Shown here piece after piece: positions 34,909 to 44,661 of a stretch of 64,000 nucleotides of DNA. The position numbers and the translations under genes are program-made. The notes under the pieces are model-generated. The model had not been told where the DNA came from. It saw only the letters and a list, made by a program, of their open reading frames with translations, and did no database searches. This stretch comes from Polystyrenella longa (GTDB lineage Bacteria > Planctomycetota > Planctomycetia > Planctomycetales > Planctomycetaceae). The first letter of the stretch is position 1, and every line of letters begins with the position of its first letter. The stretch spans positions 1,878,501 to 1,942,500 of the forward strand of contig NZ_CP036281.1 in assembly GCF_007750395.1 (NCBI RefSeq), written 5' to 3'.

Positions 34909-35958
34909 ATGACGGGCGATTTCGCTCAGGTGAGAAGCAGATCAATGGTGAATGTGGGTATCTTGGGAGCCACCGGTTATACGGCTCTGGAACTGATTAA
35001 AATCCTGCTGCGGCATCCGGAAGTCAAAATTACTGCATTGACGACCCGTCAGGAAGATACGCCCCATATTCAGGCGATTCATCCTTCGTTGCACGGTCGT
35101 CTTGATCTGCGCTGCGAAAATCTGACAACGGAAGAGCTTGTCTCTCGAGTAGACTGCGTCTTCTGTGCGTTACCACACGCCGCCAGCATGTCGGTCATTC
35201 CCGATGTTCTTGCCTCTGGCTGTCGGGTCGTCGATTTAAGTGCCGATTATCGCCTGTCCGATCCGGGTGTTTATGAAGAGTGGTACGGACACGTGCATAC
35301 CGATCCGACTCGACTGGGTACGACGATCTATGGACTCCCTGAAATCTGGAAAGAAGGAATTCGAGAGGCGGAATTGATCGCCAATCCGGGATGTTACACC
35401 AGCGCTTCGATTCTGGGACTGGCACCGCTGCTCTGTCATGCTGATATCGAACCGAGAGGAATTCATATCGACGCCAAAAGTGGCGCTTCAGGGGCAGGGC
35501 GTGCTCCCAAGCTGACGACTCTGTTCGCCGAATGTAATGAATCGGTTTCGGCATACTCAGTGGGAAGTCACCGACACACGCCGGAAATCGATCAGGTCCT
35601 GTCGCAGAAAAGTGGTCAACCGGTGGAAGTGGTCTTTACCCCACACCTGATGCCGATGGATCGCGGCATTCACGCTACGATCTACGCGAAACCCACACGC
35701 GAAGTGACTGAAGACGAACTCCTGAATGTCATGCGAGATTTCTACAAAGATGCTCCCTTCGTCCGTGTTGTCGATCATCTGCCAGGTACAAAAGATGTCA
35801 GTGGGACAAATTACTGTGATATCACAGTGAGAGTGACTCGGGGGACCGTGATTATTCTTGTCTGCATCGATAACCTGATTAAAGGGGCCGCGGGTGTCGC
35901 CGTGCAGAACTTCAATTTGATGTATGGTTTTGATGAAACGACCGCATTGATCGTCTGA
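34909..35958 (+). CDS. argC: N-acetyl-gamma-glutamyl-phosphate reductase
   Basis: 349 residues from the ATG preceded by GATAGG; an internal ATG at 34945 would give 337 residues and begins at the conserved [12 protein letters not shown]. It reduces N-acetylglutamyl phosphate to the semialdehyde, the third step of arginine synthesis. Catalytic Cys162 lies in NPGCYTSA; further signatures are [16 protein letters not shown] and the late HRHTPEI and HLMPMDRGI. Length fits the family. argJ follows 267 bases downstream. Its 3' end is part of a 19-bp tandem repeat. Confidence 0.96.
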   Translation: MTGDFAQVRSRSMVNVGILGATGYTALELIKILLRHPEVKITALTTRQEDTPHIQAIHPSLHGRLDLRCENLTTEELVSRVDCVFCALPHAASMSVIPDVLASGCRVVDLSADYRLSDPGVYEEWYGHVHTDPTRLGTTIYGLPEIWKEGIREAELIANPGCYTSASILGLAPLLCHADIEPRGIHIDAKSGASGAGRAPKLTTLFAECNESVSAYSVGSHRHTPEIDQVLSQKSGQPVEVVFTPHLMPMDRGIHATIYAKPTREVTEDELLNVMRDFYKDAPFVRVVDHLPGTKDVSGTNYCDITVRVTRGTVIILVCIDNLIKGAAGVAVQNFNLMYGFDETTALIV

Positions 35959-36022
35959 TCTACAGTTGATCGTCTGATCTACAGTTGATCGTCTGATCTA
36001 CAGTTGATTGTCTGATATACAG
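35947..36022 (+). repeat. Four-copy 19-bp tandem repeat spanning the argC stop
   Basis: Unit TTGATCGTCTGATCTACAG occurs three times exactly and a fourth time with two changes (35947, 35966, 35985, 36004). The first copy encodes the last residues LIV and the TGA stop of argC. It looks like recent slippage duplication of the gene end. It has no spacers and is not a CRISPR. Confidence 0.9.
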
Positions 36023-36225
36023 GTTGTTTAGGATGCAGGAACAATCTGCGTTTCACCAAAGTGTAGAGAATTTAATTTGCGGGTTTTGATACACTCAAAA
36101 TGTGATTTTCATTTTCTACCTTCGTTATCCACGCTTATTCACCACTAGGGAGGGACCCCTTCCTTTTATGTTTTCGCGTTGATAGTGGTTTCTGATTTTT
36201 TCAATAATTCAAAACGGAGTCCATT

Positions 36226-37419
36226 GTGTCAGCTCAACTTCCGGGTGGTTTTCTGTCGGCCGGTTTGCATTGTGGGATTAAATCGAACAAAGAGAAGAAC
36301 GACCTGTCGCTCTTTGTTTCCGAGGTTCCCGCGGTAGTGGCCGGTGTCTTTACTCAGAATAAGGTCTGTGGAGCCCCTGTTGTTGTCTCACGCGAACGTG
36401 TTACCCAGTCGGCTGCTCGCGGGGTCGTCATTAATTCGGGCAATGCAAATGCCTGTACTGGCTCGCGGGGTTTGGAAGATGCCCAGTGGATGACGGCGCA
36501 AGTGGCGAGTCAATTGAACTGTGAGCCTCAACAGGTGCTCGTGTGTTCAACTGGGATTATTGGTCACTTTCTTCCAAAACCGGTGATCGAAAAGGGGGTC
36601 CCCCAAGTAGTGGCTCAACTTGCGTCGACGGAAGCAGCTCTGGAGCAAGCGGCCCGAGGCATGATGACCACGGATACGTTCCCCAAACTACTTTCTCGCC
36701 AGATAGAAATCGGTGGAAAACAGGTGACGGTGACCGGCGTCGCAAAAGGGGCGGCGATGATAGCCCCCAATATGGCGACCATGCTGGCAGTTATCATGAC
36801 CGATCTGACTCTTAATGAGCAGGAAACAGACATGATGTTGCGGCATGCGGTTGATCGTTCGTTCAATTGCATCAGCGTGGATGGGCATACGAGCACCAGT
36901 GACACCGTACTTTTGTTTGCCAACGGGAAGTCGGGAGCCACGATCGTGACTGAGGACGAACAAGACCTGTTCCAGCTAACCCTCAATGAAGTTGCACGGG
37001 AACTGTCGACCGCCATCATTCGAGATGCAGAAGGAGCAGACCACTTCGTGACGGTCGATGTGACAGGCCTGCGAACGCGGGATGAAGCCTTCCTGATTGC
37101 GAAAGAAATTTCTGAATCGGCCCTCGTCAAGACGGCGATCGCCGGAGCGGACCCTAACTGGGGACGAATCGTTTCAGCAGCAGGTTACGCGAAAGTTGAT
37201 TTTGACGAGAAGAGTGTGTCCTTATTCCTGAACGGAACGAAAATCTACGAAGCGGGGATGCCCGTGGAATACGATGAATCTGCCCTATCCAACGAAATAC
37301 GCAACCACCGGGACGTGCATATCGAGCTGCAAATGAATCTGGGAGATGAACACGTTCGTTTCTGGACCAGCGATTTGACACAGGAATATGTTCGACTGAA
37401 TTCAGAATATACGACTTAA
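36226..37419 (+). CDS. argJ: Bifunctional ornithine acetyltransferase / N-acetylglutamate synthase
   Basis: 397 residues from a GTG start with GGAG 7 bases upstream. It recycles the acetyl group between N-acetylornithine and glutamate. The self-cleavage site is Thr185 in [10 protein letters not shown], splitting the precursor into alpha and beta chains. Other signatures are [20 protein letters not shown] residues near the start, [16 protein letters not shown] and [14 protein letters not shown] near the end. Whether it also makes acetylglutamate from acetyl-CoA is not visible. It follows argC on the same strand. Confidence 0.95.
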   Translation: MSAQLPGGFLSAGLHCGIKSNKEKNDLSLFVSEVPAVVAGVFTQNKVCGAPVVVSRERVTQSAARGVVINSGNANACTGSRGLEDAQWMTAQVASQLNCEPQQVLVCSTGIIGHFLPKPVIEKGVPQVVAQLASTEAALEQAARGMMTTDTFPKLLSRQIEIGGKQVTVTGVAKGAAMIAPNMATMLAVIMTDLTLNEQETDMMLRHAVDRSFNCISVDGHTSTSDTVLLFANGKSGATIVTEDEQDLFQLTLNEVARELSTAIIRDAEGADHFVTVDVTGLRTRDEAFLIAKEISESALVKTAIAGADPNWGRIVSAAGYAKVDFDEKSVSLFLNGTKIYEAGMPVEYDESALSNEIRNHRDVHIELQMNLGDEHVRFWTSDLTQEYVRLNSEYTT

Positions 37420-37639
37420 AGGTTGTCCCTCAGGATGAGGGCATGTCGGAAAAAGGGGAGGGTATGGAGCCCTTCCTGCCTATAATGGGAATAACGGGTG
37501 TCCTCCATTGTGAAACAGGCGGTCCGTTCATTATGCTTGCCGACTTTGATTCTTCCGGAATGGATTTTTGTTGCAGCACCCCCGCACGTCACTTTTTTCG
37601 CGCGTTCCCAAGCTGCATTTTGAGTATCGAAGGTAAACC

Positions 37640-40600
37640 TTGAGTACCAATAAAACTGTCACACAGGAGCCAGACAGCCCAGACGCGCTGGAAGATCGGA
37701 CACAGCAGATTGGTCACGAGCTGTGGGACCACCTGGAACGGAGTACGCCCTCCATCTTTGAGCGGCGCTGGTGGGATGATCGTATCCTCTCCTGGGCAAT
37801 GTCGGACGAGTCAGTCAAAGTGCAGATGTTCCGCTTTGTGGACGTACTGCCCATGCTGCGAAGTCACGATTCTATTACTCGTCATCTTCAGGAATACTTT
37901 GAAGAGGTTCGGCAGCATCTACCTTGGGCCATGCGACTGATGACGGATTCGGCATCGTCGAATTCCCTGCTCAGCCGGGCACTGGCCTACAATGCTCGTA
38001 CCAATGCCACCAGCATGGCCAAACGGTTTATCGCCGGGACCAACAGCGTGGAAGTTCTTGAGTCGGTTGAACGCCTTCGCGAATCGGGATTTGGCTGTAT
38101 TCTCGATCTCCTCGGTGAAGCGGTTATCAGTGAAAGTGAAGCGGACAACTATCAGAACGCGTACCTCACCTTGCTGAATGAAGTGGCCGAAGATGCGGGA
38201 AGCTGGCCGACAGTGAGCCAGGTCGACCACGATAATCTAGGCGAAGTTCCCCGAATTCAGCTCTCCCTCAAGCTGTCATCTCTGTACAGCCAGTTTCAAC
38301 CTGCTGATACCGAAGGAACGGCAGAAGCGGTTAAAGAACGATTACGCCCTGTTCTGCAGGCCGCACAGGAGAAAGACGCGTACATCCATATCGATATGGA
38401 GAGTTACTTCTGCAAAGATTTGACATTAGCAATCTTTAAAGAAGTCCTGATGGAAGACGAGTTCCGACAGATGGATCAGGTTGGAATCGTGATTCAGGCC
38501 TATCTACGGGATGCCGAGGAAGATCTTGAGGACCTCTTGGAGTGGGTCAAAGAACGAGGAACTCCCGTGGCGATTCGTCTGGTTAAAGGCGCCTACTGGG
38601 ACTACGAAAAAATACACGCCGAAGCTCATGGTTGGCCCATTCCTGTCTTCCTGATGAAGTGGGAATCGGACGCGAATTTCGAAAAGCTCTCCGGTTATCT
38701 GTTGGAACACCGCGACTGGTTGCGACCGCAGTTCGGAACGCACAACATGCGCAGCATCGCGAATATTATCGCGATGGCTGAAGCACGAGAGATTCCCAAA
38801 ACAGCCTACGAATTCCAGATGCTCTACGGTATGGCGGGAGAAATCGGTCAGATTCTGATCGAGCAGAACCATCGTGTTCGTATTTATGCTCCCTTCGGGG
38901 AGTTGCTGCCCGGGATGTCTTACCTTGTCCGTCGCCTGCTCGAAAATACATCAAACGATTCTTTTCTGCGGCAGAGTCTGCGTGAAAATATTGATGTAGA
39001 AAGTTTGTTCATGAATCCGACCGAAGTGGGAAAAACAATGACGCCACCCGAAGAATTTGTTCCCGTCTTTCAGAACGAACCTTTCTCCGATTTCAGTTTG
39101 GAAGAAGTTCGCGAACAGATGGAAGCGGCACTGGAAGATATCAGCAATTATATGGGCGAAGAATACCCGGTGGTTATCAACGGGCGTATTCAGGAACCTC
39201 ACGAGATGCTGCTGTCTCGCAATCCATCCAATAGTAGTCAGATTGTAGGACGCGTCGCCTCCGCCACGCCAGATCAGGCTGAAGAAGCGATCGACGCCGC
39301 ACGACGGGCGTTCAAGGAGTGGTCTGGGATTGAGGCCAAGTATCGCTCTGAATATCTGGAGCTGATCGCCAACGAGATGCGGGATCGCCGTTTCGAATTG
39401 GCAGCGTGGATGGTATACGAATGTGGAAAACCATGGGTGGAAGCAGATGCCGACGTCGCAGAGGCAATTGATTTCTGTAACTACTACGCCGAGCAAATGA
39501 GGTTCCTGGGCGAACCCCGTCATCGAGATGTTCCCGGCGAAGAGAACTCCTATTATTATCGCGCTCGTGGTGTCGTCGTGGTTATTTCTCCATGGAATTT
39601 CCCACTGGCAATCCTGACCGGGATGACTGTCGCTGCTTTGGTGTCCGGGAATACCGTGATCATGAAGCCGGCCGAGCAGTCCTCGGTCATCGCGGCGAAA
39701 CTGATGGAAATCTTCAGTAACGCCGGCATTCCCAGCGGAGTGGTGAACTATCTACCCGGAAACGGTGAAGACATTGGCCCCGTGCTGGTGAACAGCCCGG
39801 ACGTCGATATGGTGACCTTCACTGGTTCTCGTCCGGTCGGATTGGAAATTAACCGGAGTGCCTCCGATACCGATCAACGACAGCATTCGGTACGTAAAAT
39901 CATTGCGGAAATGGGTGGCAAGAACGCCATTATTGTCGACGCCGATGCTGATCTCGATGAAGCAGTGCAGGGCGTCGTTCAGAGTGCCTTCAGTTATGCG
40001 GGACAAAAATGTTCGGCCTGTTCCCGTGTGATCGTGATGGAAGATGTTTACGATCAATTCCTGGAACGACTTGTCGAGGCGGCAGGAAGCCTGGTCGTCG
40101 GCGCTGCAGAACATCCGGCAACAACAGTCGGTCCCGTGATTGATAAGGCCGCACTCGATCGCATTAACGAATACATTGAACTCGCCTATGAAGAGGGCGA
40201 TGTTGTCCTGGCGACCGATGTCAGTGAACTCGAAGGCGAAGGATACTACGTCGGGCCGCACATCATCGAGAATGTCGCTTCTGAATCACGTCTCGCCCAG
40301 GAGGAAATATTCGGACCTGTGTTGGTTGTGTTCAAAGTGCAGAAACTAAATGAAGCCTTTGAGATTGCCAACAACACGGATTACGCATTGACCGGCGGCA
40401 TGTACAGTCGGTCTCCCAAGAATCTGCAGCAGGCCCGCCTGAAAATGATCTGCGGCAACCTGTATCTGAACCGGGGCATCACCGGGGCACTCGTTGATCG
40501 TCAACCGTTTGGTGGTTTCCGCATGTCGGGTATTGGTACCAAAGCCGGCGGACCTGATTACCTGCATCAGTTCCTGATTCCAATCAATGTGACCGAAAAT

Positions 40601-40699
40601 ACGATGCGACGCGGCTTCGCTCCTAATGCCACAGATCCTAATTCAGTCAGCTCCGATACGACATCTTCTGAGAATGAAGATGCGACGGGAGAGGTATAA
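37640..40699 (+). CDS. putA: Bifunctional proline dehydrogenase / P5C dehydrogenase
   Basis: 1019 residues from a TTG start with GAAGG 7 bases before it. It oxidises proline to glutamate in two steps. Residues about 120-440 form the FAD-dependent proline dehydrogenase barrel (LSLKLSSLYSQF, VKGAYWDYEKIHAEAHGWP, FATHNMRSI-like FGTHNMRSI, APFGELLPGMSYLVRRLLEN). Residues about 520-990 form the NAD-dependent aldehyde dehydrogenase with VVISPWNFPLAI, EMGGKNAIIVDADADLD and catalytic Cys in GQKCSACSRV. There is no N-terminal ribbon-helix-helix DNA-binding domain, so it should not be a repressor. Tail is acidic and Ser/Thr-rich. Confidence 0.95.
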   Translation: MSTNKTVTQEPDSPDALEDRTQQIGHELWDHLERSTPSIFERRWWDDRILSWAMSDESVKVQMFRFVDVLPMLRSHDSITRHLQEYFEEVRQHLPWAMRLMTDSASSNSLLSRALAYNARTNATSMAKRFIAGTNSVEVLESVERLRESGFGCILDLLGEAVISESEADNYQNAYLTLLNEVAEDAGSWPTVSQVDHDNLGEVPRIQLSLKLSSLYSQFQPADTEGTAEAVKERLRPVLQAAQEKDAYIHIDMESYFCKDLTLAIFKEVLMEDEFRQMDQVGIVIQAYLRDAEEDLEDLLEWVKERGTPVAIRLVKGAYWDYEKIHAEAHGWPIPVFLMKWESDANFEKLSGYLLEHRDWLRPQFGTHNMRSIANIIAMAEAREIPKTAYEFQMLYGMAGEIGQILIEQNHRVRIYAPFGELLPGMSYLVRRLLENTSNDSFLRQSLRENIDVESLFMNPTEVGKTMTPPEEFVPVFQNEPFSDFSLEEVREQMEAALEDISNYMGEEYPVVINGRIQEPHEMLLSRNPSNSSQIVGRVASATPDQAEEAIDAARRAFKEWSGIEAKYRSEYLELIANEMRDRRFELAAWMVYECGKPWVEADADVAEAIDFCNYYAEQMRFLGEPRHRDVPGEENSYYYRARGVVVVISPWNFPLAILTGMTVAALVSGNTVIMKPAEQSSVIAAKLMEIFSNAGIPSGVVNYLPGNGEDIGPVLVNSPDVDMVTFTGSRPVGLEINRSASDTDQRQHSVRKIIAEMGGKNAIIVDADADLDEAVQGVVQSAFSYAGQKCSACSRVIVMEDVYDQFLERLVEAAGSLVVGAAEHPATTVGPVIDKAALDRINEYIELAYEEGDVVLATDVSELEGEGYYVGPHIIENVASESRLAQEEIFGPVLVVFKVQKLNEAFEIANNTDYALTGGMYSRSPKNLQQARLKMICGNLYLNRGITGALVDRQPFGGFRMSGIGTKAGGPDYLHQFLIPINVTENTMRRGFAPNATDPNSVSSDTTSSENEDATGEV

Positions 40700-40747
40700 C
40701 ATACGTTGCTTGGCTCGATTGTTGCCTGATTCAATCTCAGCCTTTGA

Positions 40748-42589
40748 TTAACGCAGGACTGGCATTTTTAGTTTAGGCGTGTTCTGATACCGCTGAGTCT
40801 GGATCGTCATCGTCGTGCCGGAACCTGGTTCCAACCGGATGGTGAAATGAGAATTCTGCGCATCCAGCGTTCCATTCGCGGGAGTTGTCACTTTGCCGAA
40901 CTGGTGTTCGCCGTAAGCACCACCTTGTACGACAACCGTCCGGGCTTCTGTCTGGTTTAAGTTTACTAATGTTAGTTCAGTGGAATCTTTCTCCAGTTTG
41001 GTCACCAGTGCCGCGACATCTTTCGGTAGTCCGGCTCGATGTTCCATAGGATCAAAGTACCGCACACGGCAATGCAGCGGTGCCCCTTTATGGCCCGGGT
41101 GAATTCCACCCAGCATCAGGTTGATCATGTTACCTACGATGGCCGGGTTGTACGGCATCGGGTCGTCGGATAAACGCGTGTCGGGAGTGGTTGGGTCATT
41201 TCGCATCCCTTCCATCTTGGTGCGTAATGCTGAAAAGTCGGCCTGCAAAGCCCGTGTGGGATATTCCGGATCGTTTCCAGAGAGATAGTTAATCCAGCCA
41301 TTCCCTTCTACCAGAGCTTTGTCTGCTTCATCCAAGGACCAGTAGTAAATATCCAACGCACCCGATTGGTAAGGTGTTGGATAGAATGTGTACCAACCAT
41401 TGTCGCCGTACATTCGTGGGTACTGTGTTTGGCGATCAATAACTTTGGCGTTCGAGTTGATCACCTTGATCATGTTCCGCCAGACTTCCACGTATTTGGG
41501 ATCGCCTGTCAGCATGTAGGCGTTTGCAAAGCCGGTGATACCAAGTGCGTGCGTATTACGATCTGCTTTCTCACCTGTTTGGGGAACGGTAACAGTAAAT
41601 CCCCAACCGTAAACTCCGCCATACCATTTGCCATCCGTAGCGCCGCCGATTTTTCCATCGAGGCCAATGTTCGTTGGAATCACACCGCCGTTTTCATAGG
41701 TTCGGTCCAACCAGGCATCGACGTATTCGAGTAGCCATTCTTTGTATTTTGCGTCACCCGTTAACGCATAGGCGTTAAAAGCGAGTGACGTGGCTCCCAT
41801 GTTCTGAGGATGATCGCCGATGATGTCGTTGTATTCTTCAAAGTGAGCCAGCATCTGCTCGTAGTTTTCTTCACCATGACGCGGTAGAAATCGGTCTTTG
41901 ACTTCAATCGGATCGCCCGTCCAATCGAGCGCCGTCGCTTTGCGAAGCAGGGGGCCACGGGAACCATTGAATAAAGAGCGAATGATTTTGTGCTCTGGAT
42001 CATAATTCGGTGCGCTCGGATCCTCGTTCATATAGAAACCGGCAAACCGTTTGACTCGCTGCTGAAACTTCGCGTCATCGGGATCTCCCAATCCTTGCAG
42101 GTCAAAAACAGTTAATCCTTCGCCATTATGAACCCAGTCGAACATCACTGGGAATTCTTTGTAGTACATCCCGTCCCGTGCGAAGGGCACATCGATTGTC
42201 TTCGCCAGCGTGTACTGTCGCAGATGACCTTCCCACGCTGTTTTGTACATCGTCAGGATTTCTTCGTCCGCACCCAACGCATGCAGAATTGGCCAGTCGT
42301 TCACGTTTTCGATCGCGTCGTCCGGTCCGTCATCCCCTCCCCAGCGCTCCACGCATTCGAGAAATCCCCGAGAATCGAAATATCGGCTGTAGAACTCTCG
42401 ACAGGCGATGAGTTGTTGATCCAGTAGTTCCCGTTCCAGTACAGCCCAGGTTGGAGGTGTCATGGGCGTACTGACTTCCAATGTTTTTTCATCTGCGGAC
42501 AGAGTGTGATTGTTCACTAGTCCGGCGAAAATCGTCACCAGCAAAGAGAAGCATGCGAGTGGAATATTTTTGGATACACAGAAATACAT
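40748..42589 (-). CDS. Secreted protein with predicted alpha/alpha-barrel, possible glycan-active
   Basis: 613 residues from the ATG at 42589, preceded by GAGGA 6 bases away. A signal peptide (IPLACFSLLVTIFAGLVNN) is present. The middle part has repeated Trp/Tyr-rich helices with MGATSLAFNAYALTGDAKYKEWLLEYVDAWLDRT and NTHALGITGFANAYMLTGDPKYVEVWRNMI, a two-fold (alpha/alpha) toroid pattern seen in many glycoside hydrolases and polysaccharide lyases. The C-terminal 100 residues are beta-rich. No family is recognised with certainty and catalytic residues are not assigned. It is divergent from a DUF1501 gene. Confidence 0.65.
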   Translation of the reverse strand: MYFCVSKNIPLACFSLLVTIFAGLVNNHTLSADEKTLEVSTPMTPPTWAVLERELLDQQLIACREFYSRYFDSRGFLECVERWGGDDGPDDAIENVNDWPILHALGADEEILTMYKTAWEGHLRQYTLAKTIDVPFARDGMYYKEFPVMFDWVHNGEGLTVFDLQGLGDPDDAKFQQRVKRFAGFYMNEDPSAPNYDPEHKIIRSLFNGSRGPLLRKATALDWTGDPIEVKDRFLPRHGEENYEQMLAHFEEYNDIIGDHPQNMGATSLAFNAYALTGDAKYKEWLLEYVDAWLDRTYENGGVIPTNIGLDGKIGGATDGKWYGGVYGWGFTVTVPQTGEKADRNTHALGITGFANAYMLTGDPKYVEVWRNMIKVINSNAKVIDRQTQYPRMYGDNGWYTFYPTPYQSGALDIYYWSLDEADKALVEGNGWINYLSGNDPEYPTRALQADFSALRTKMEGMRNDPTTPDTRLSDDPMPYNPAIVGNMINLMLGGIHPGHKGAPLHCRVRYFDPMEHRAGLPKDVAALVTKLEKDSTELTLVNLNQTEARTVVVQGGAYGEHQFGKVTTPANGTLDAQNSHFTIRLEPGSGTTMTIQTQRYQNTPKLKMPVLR

Positions 42590-43123
42590 AGAGTTCCTCG
42601 CGCAAAATAAAGGTGCAGGAAGAAGGCTGCAGTGAGCGGAAACGGCAACCTGAGCAAGTAATTCCGGCTCTTCAGGTTGGATGAAATAGGGGGGATTAAT
42701 CGATCTGTGGGAATTCCATACTGCCACAGTCAAGCCGGTAGAACAAGCCGGCGATAGAATTATTACTAGTTTTTCACAGCGTATGTTCCTCTCAGGAAAC
42801 AAGATAGAGAGTCAGAAAATGCTTGCGATTTGACCTTTTGTCGGTTATCTTTGAGAGTCATATGTCTTTGTGTCGATATGACATACAGTAGATTTCATTG
42901 ATTGATCTGCTGAAGGGAATTGATCTCCTGCAGACATATCCTCAAAATACATCTACCCAACGATAAGAAGTTGTCAGCACCAATCTCGACGATCTTGCTG
43001 ACATCCTGAACCTGATGCGGTCCCGGTGGCATACCCAGTTCACCGACGCATCTGTTTTTCCTACCTTCATAAGAGACGTATTGCTCCATTCCTCATGGAG
43101 CATCGTTAACGACGGGGTTACTC
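42590..43123. other. Divergent intergenic region
   Basis: About 530 bases between the barrel-protein and DUF1501 genes. No gene is seen. An inverted repeat TATGTC/GACATA lies at about 42861-42885. Promoters were not identified with confidence. Confidence 0.4.
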
Positions 43124-44470
43124 ATGGCTGTCACTCGAAATTGCGAGGGAACAACCCGCCGCGACTGCTTGAAACTTGGTATTGGTGGCTTATTAGGCGG
43201 AACACTCACCGGCGCTTTACAGAGCCGTGCAGAAGCTTCCCCTTCAGGTACTGCGCCTTCTGGAAAAGCGACCAACTGTATTCTGATCTGGATGGATGGT
43301 GGTCCGACTCACTTTGAGACGTTCGATCCCAAACCCGAAGCCCCCTCCGAGTACCGGGGTGACCTGAGCGCGATCGACACCGCTATTCCGGGTGTTCAGT
43401 TTTCTGAGAACATGAGAAACCTGGCGCAGAACCTCGACAAGTTTTCCATGATTCGCTCGATCAGGCATAATCAGGGCAACCATGGTGCTGGTAATCACTA
43501 CATGACGACTGGGGCTCCTCCCCGAATTCCTGTAGGTTGTGGAGCGTTCGTCAGCTTCCATCCCAGCATGGGGTCCGTTGCCGCATATGAGTTGGGTAAA
43601 GACAATGGTCTTCCTCCCTACTTCAGTATGCCCAGCATGGCTCGTTCGGGTGGCCCGAACTTCCTGGGAGCCAAATATGCTCCCTTTGTTGTGGGTGACG
43701 ATCCAAACAAAGATAACTTCCGTGTTCGTGATGTCGCCATTCCACGCGAATTGACCGACGATCGTTTTCATAAACGAACTGACCTGCGTCGACTCGTCGA
43801 TAAGATGAAACGATTTGAAAATCAGGTTGCAGGCGATCCTATTCTGGGTCTCGATGAATATTACAAACAGGGTTACAGCCTGGTGACTTCCCCCGAAGCT
43901 CAGAAAGCGTTTGATATCTCCAAAGAATCAGACGAAGTCCGCGATCGTTATGTTCGCAACGGATTCGGACAACGCTGCCTGCTATCCCGTCGACTGGTTG
44001 AAGCGGGCGTGCCTTTCGTGACAGTCTATGATGGTGGTTGGGATCATCATTCTAACATCTTCGACGCCTGTAATAAGCGTTTACCGCAATGGGACCAGAC
44101 TGTGTGGACCTTGATCAGCGACCTCGAAGAACGAGGGCTGCTTGATTCAACTTTGGTTATTGCCATGGGCGAGTTTGGCCGTACTCCTAAGATTTCTACG
44201 CTCGCTGGTCAAACAACTCCTGGACGTGACCACTGGGCGAACGCCATGTCTGTACTGATGGCGGGCGGCGGTACTCCTGGAGGCCAAGTCGTTGGTGCGA
44301 CTGACCGAAAAGGTTTCTCTGCCGTTGAACGAGTTCTCTCTCCCGAGAATCTTGTATCGACCATCTACAGCAAGTTGGGTATCGATCCTGACAAGATGTA
44401 TTACACCCCTCAGGGACGTCCGGCGCACCTCGTGAGTGACTCGACCGTCATTGACGAGCTGATGGGCTAA
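43124..44470 (+). CDS. DUF1501 protein with Tat signal
   Basis: 448 residues. The N-terminus TRRDCLKLGIGGLLGG is a twin-arginine signal, so it is exported folded. The DUF1501 family belongs to the alkaline-phosphatase superfamily: LIWMDGGPTHFETFDPKP, SMIRSIRHNQGNHGAGNHYMTTG, VTVYDGGWDHHSN and LVIAMGEFGRTP are the conserved blocks. These include candidate metal ligands. In planctomycetes such genes usually accompany DUF1549/DUF1553 genes, as here three genes downstream. Biochemical role is unknown. A terminator follows directly. Confidence 0.9.
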   Translation: MAVTRNCEGTTRRDCLKLGIGGLLGGTLTGALQSRAEASPSGTAPSGKATNCILIWMDGGPTHFETFDPKPEAPSEYRGDLSAIDTAIPGVQFSENMRNLAQNLDKFSMIRSIRHNQGNHGAGNHYMTTGAPPRIPVGCGAFVSFHPSMGSVAAYELGKDNGLPPYFSMPSMARSGGPNFLGAKYAPFVVGDDPNKDNFRVRDVAIPRELTDDRFHKRTDLRRLVDKMKRFENQVAGDPILGLDEYYKQGYSLVTSPEAQKAFDISKESDEVRDRYVRNGFGQRCLLSRRLVEAGVPFVTVYDGGWDHHSNIFDACNKRLPQWDQTVWTLISDLEERGLLDSTLVIAMGEFGRTPKISTLAGQTTPGRDHWANAMSVLMAGGGTPGGQVVGATDRKGFSAVERVLSPENLVSTIYSKLGIDPDKMYYTPQGRPAHLVSDSTVIDELMG

Positions 44471-44495
44471 AACGACGTTCAGGATAAAAATCATA

Positions 44496-44535
44496 GGCCG
44501 GGAGTGCGAGCTGACTCGCTCTGCCGGCTTTTTTT
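44496..44535 (+). terminator. Intrinsic terminator after the DUF1501 gene
   Basis: GCCGG...GCCGGC and an inner GCGAG/CTCGC pair around a CTGA loop, followed by seven T. It lies 26 bases past the stop codon. Confidence 0.85.
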
Positions 44536-44661
44536 GTGACCTTTAATTTCATCCAAACTTCAACGACGCATTTGCCTTTGCATGCATAATGGTCGATGAT
44601 AGATATTCCGCTTTTATTGACATATTCTATTCTTCGTACGATTTCCTGACAGGTTCTTCCC

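Noticed and set aside
35947..36022. Tandem repeats as a CRISPR
   Set aside because: The copies are adjacent with no spacers, only four in number, and no cas gene is in the window.
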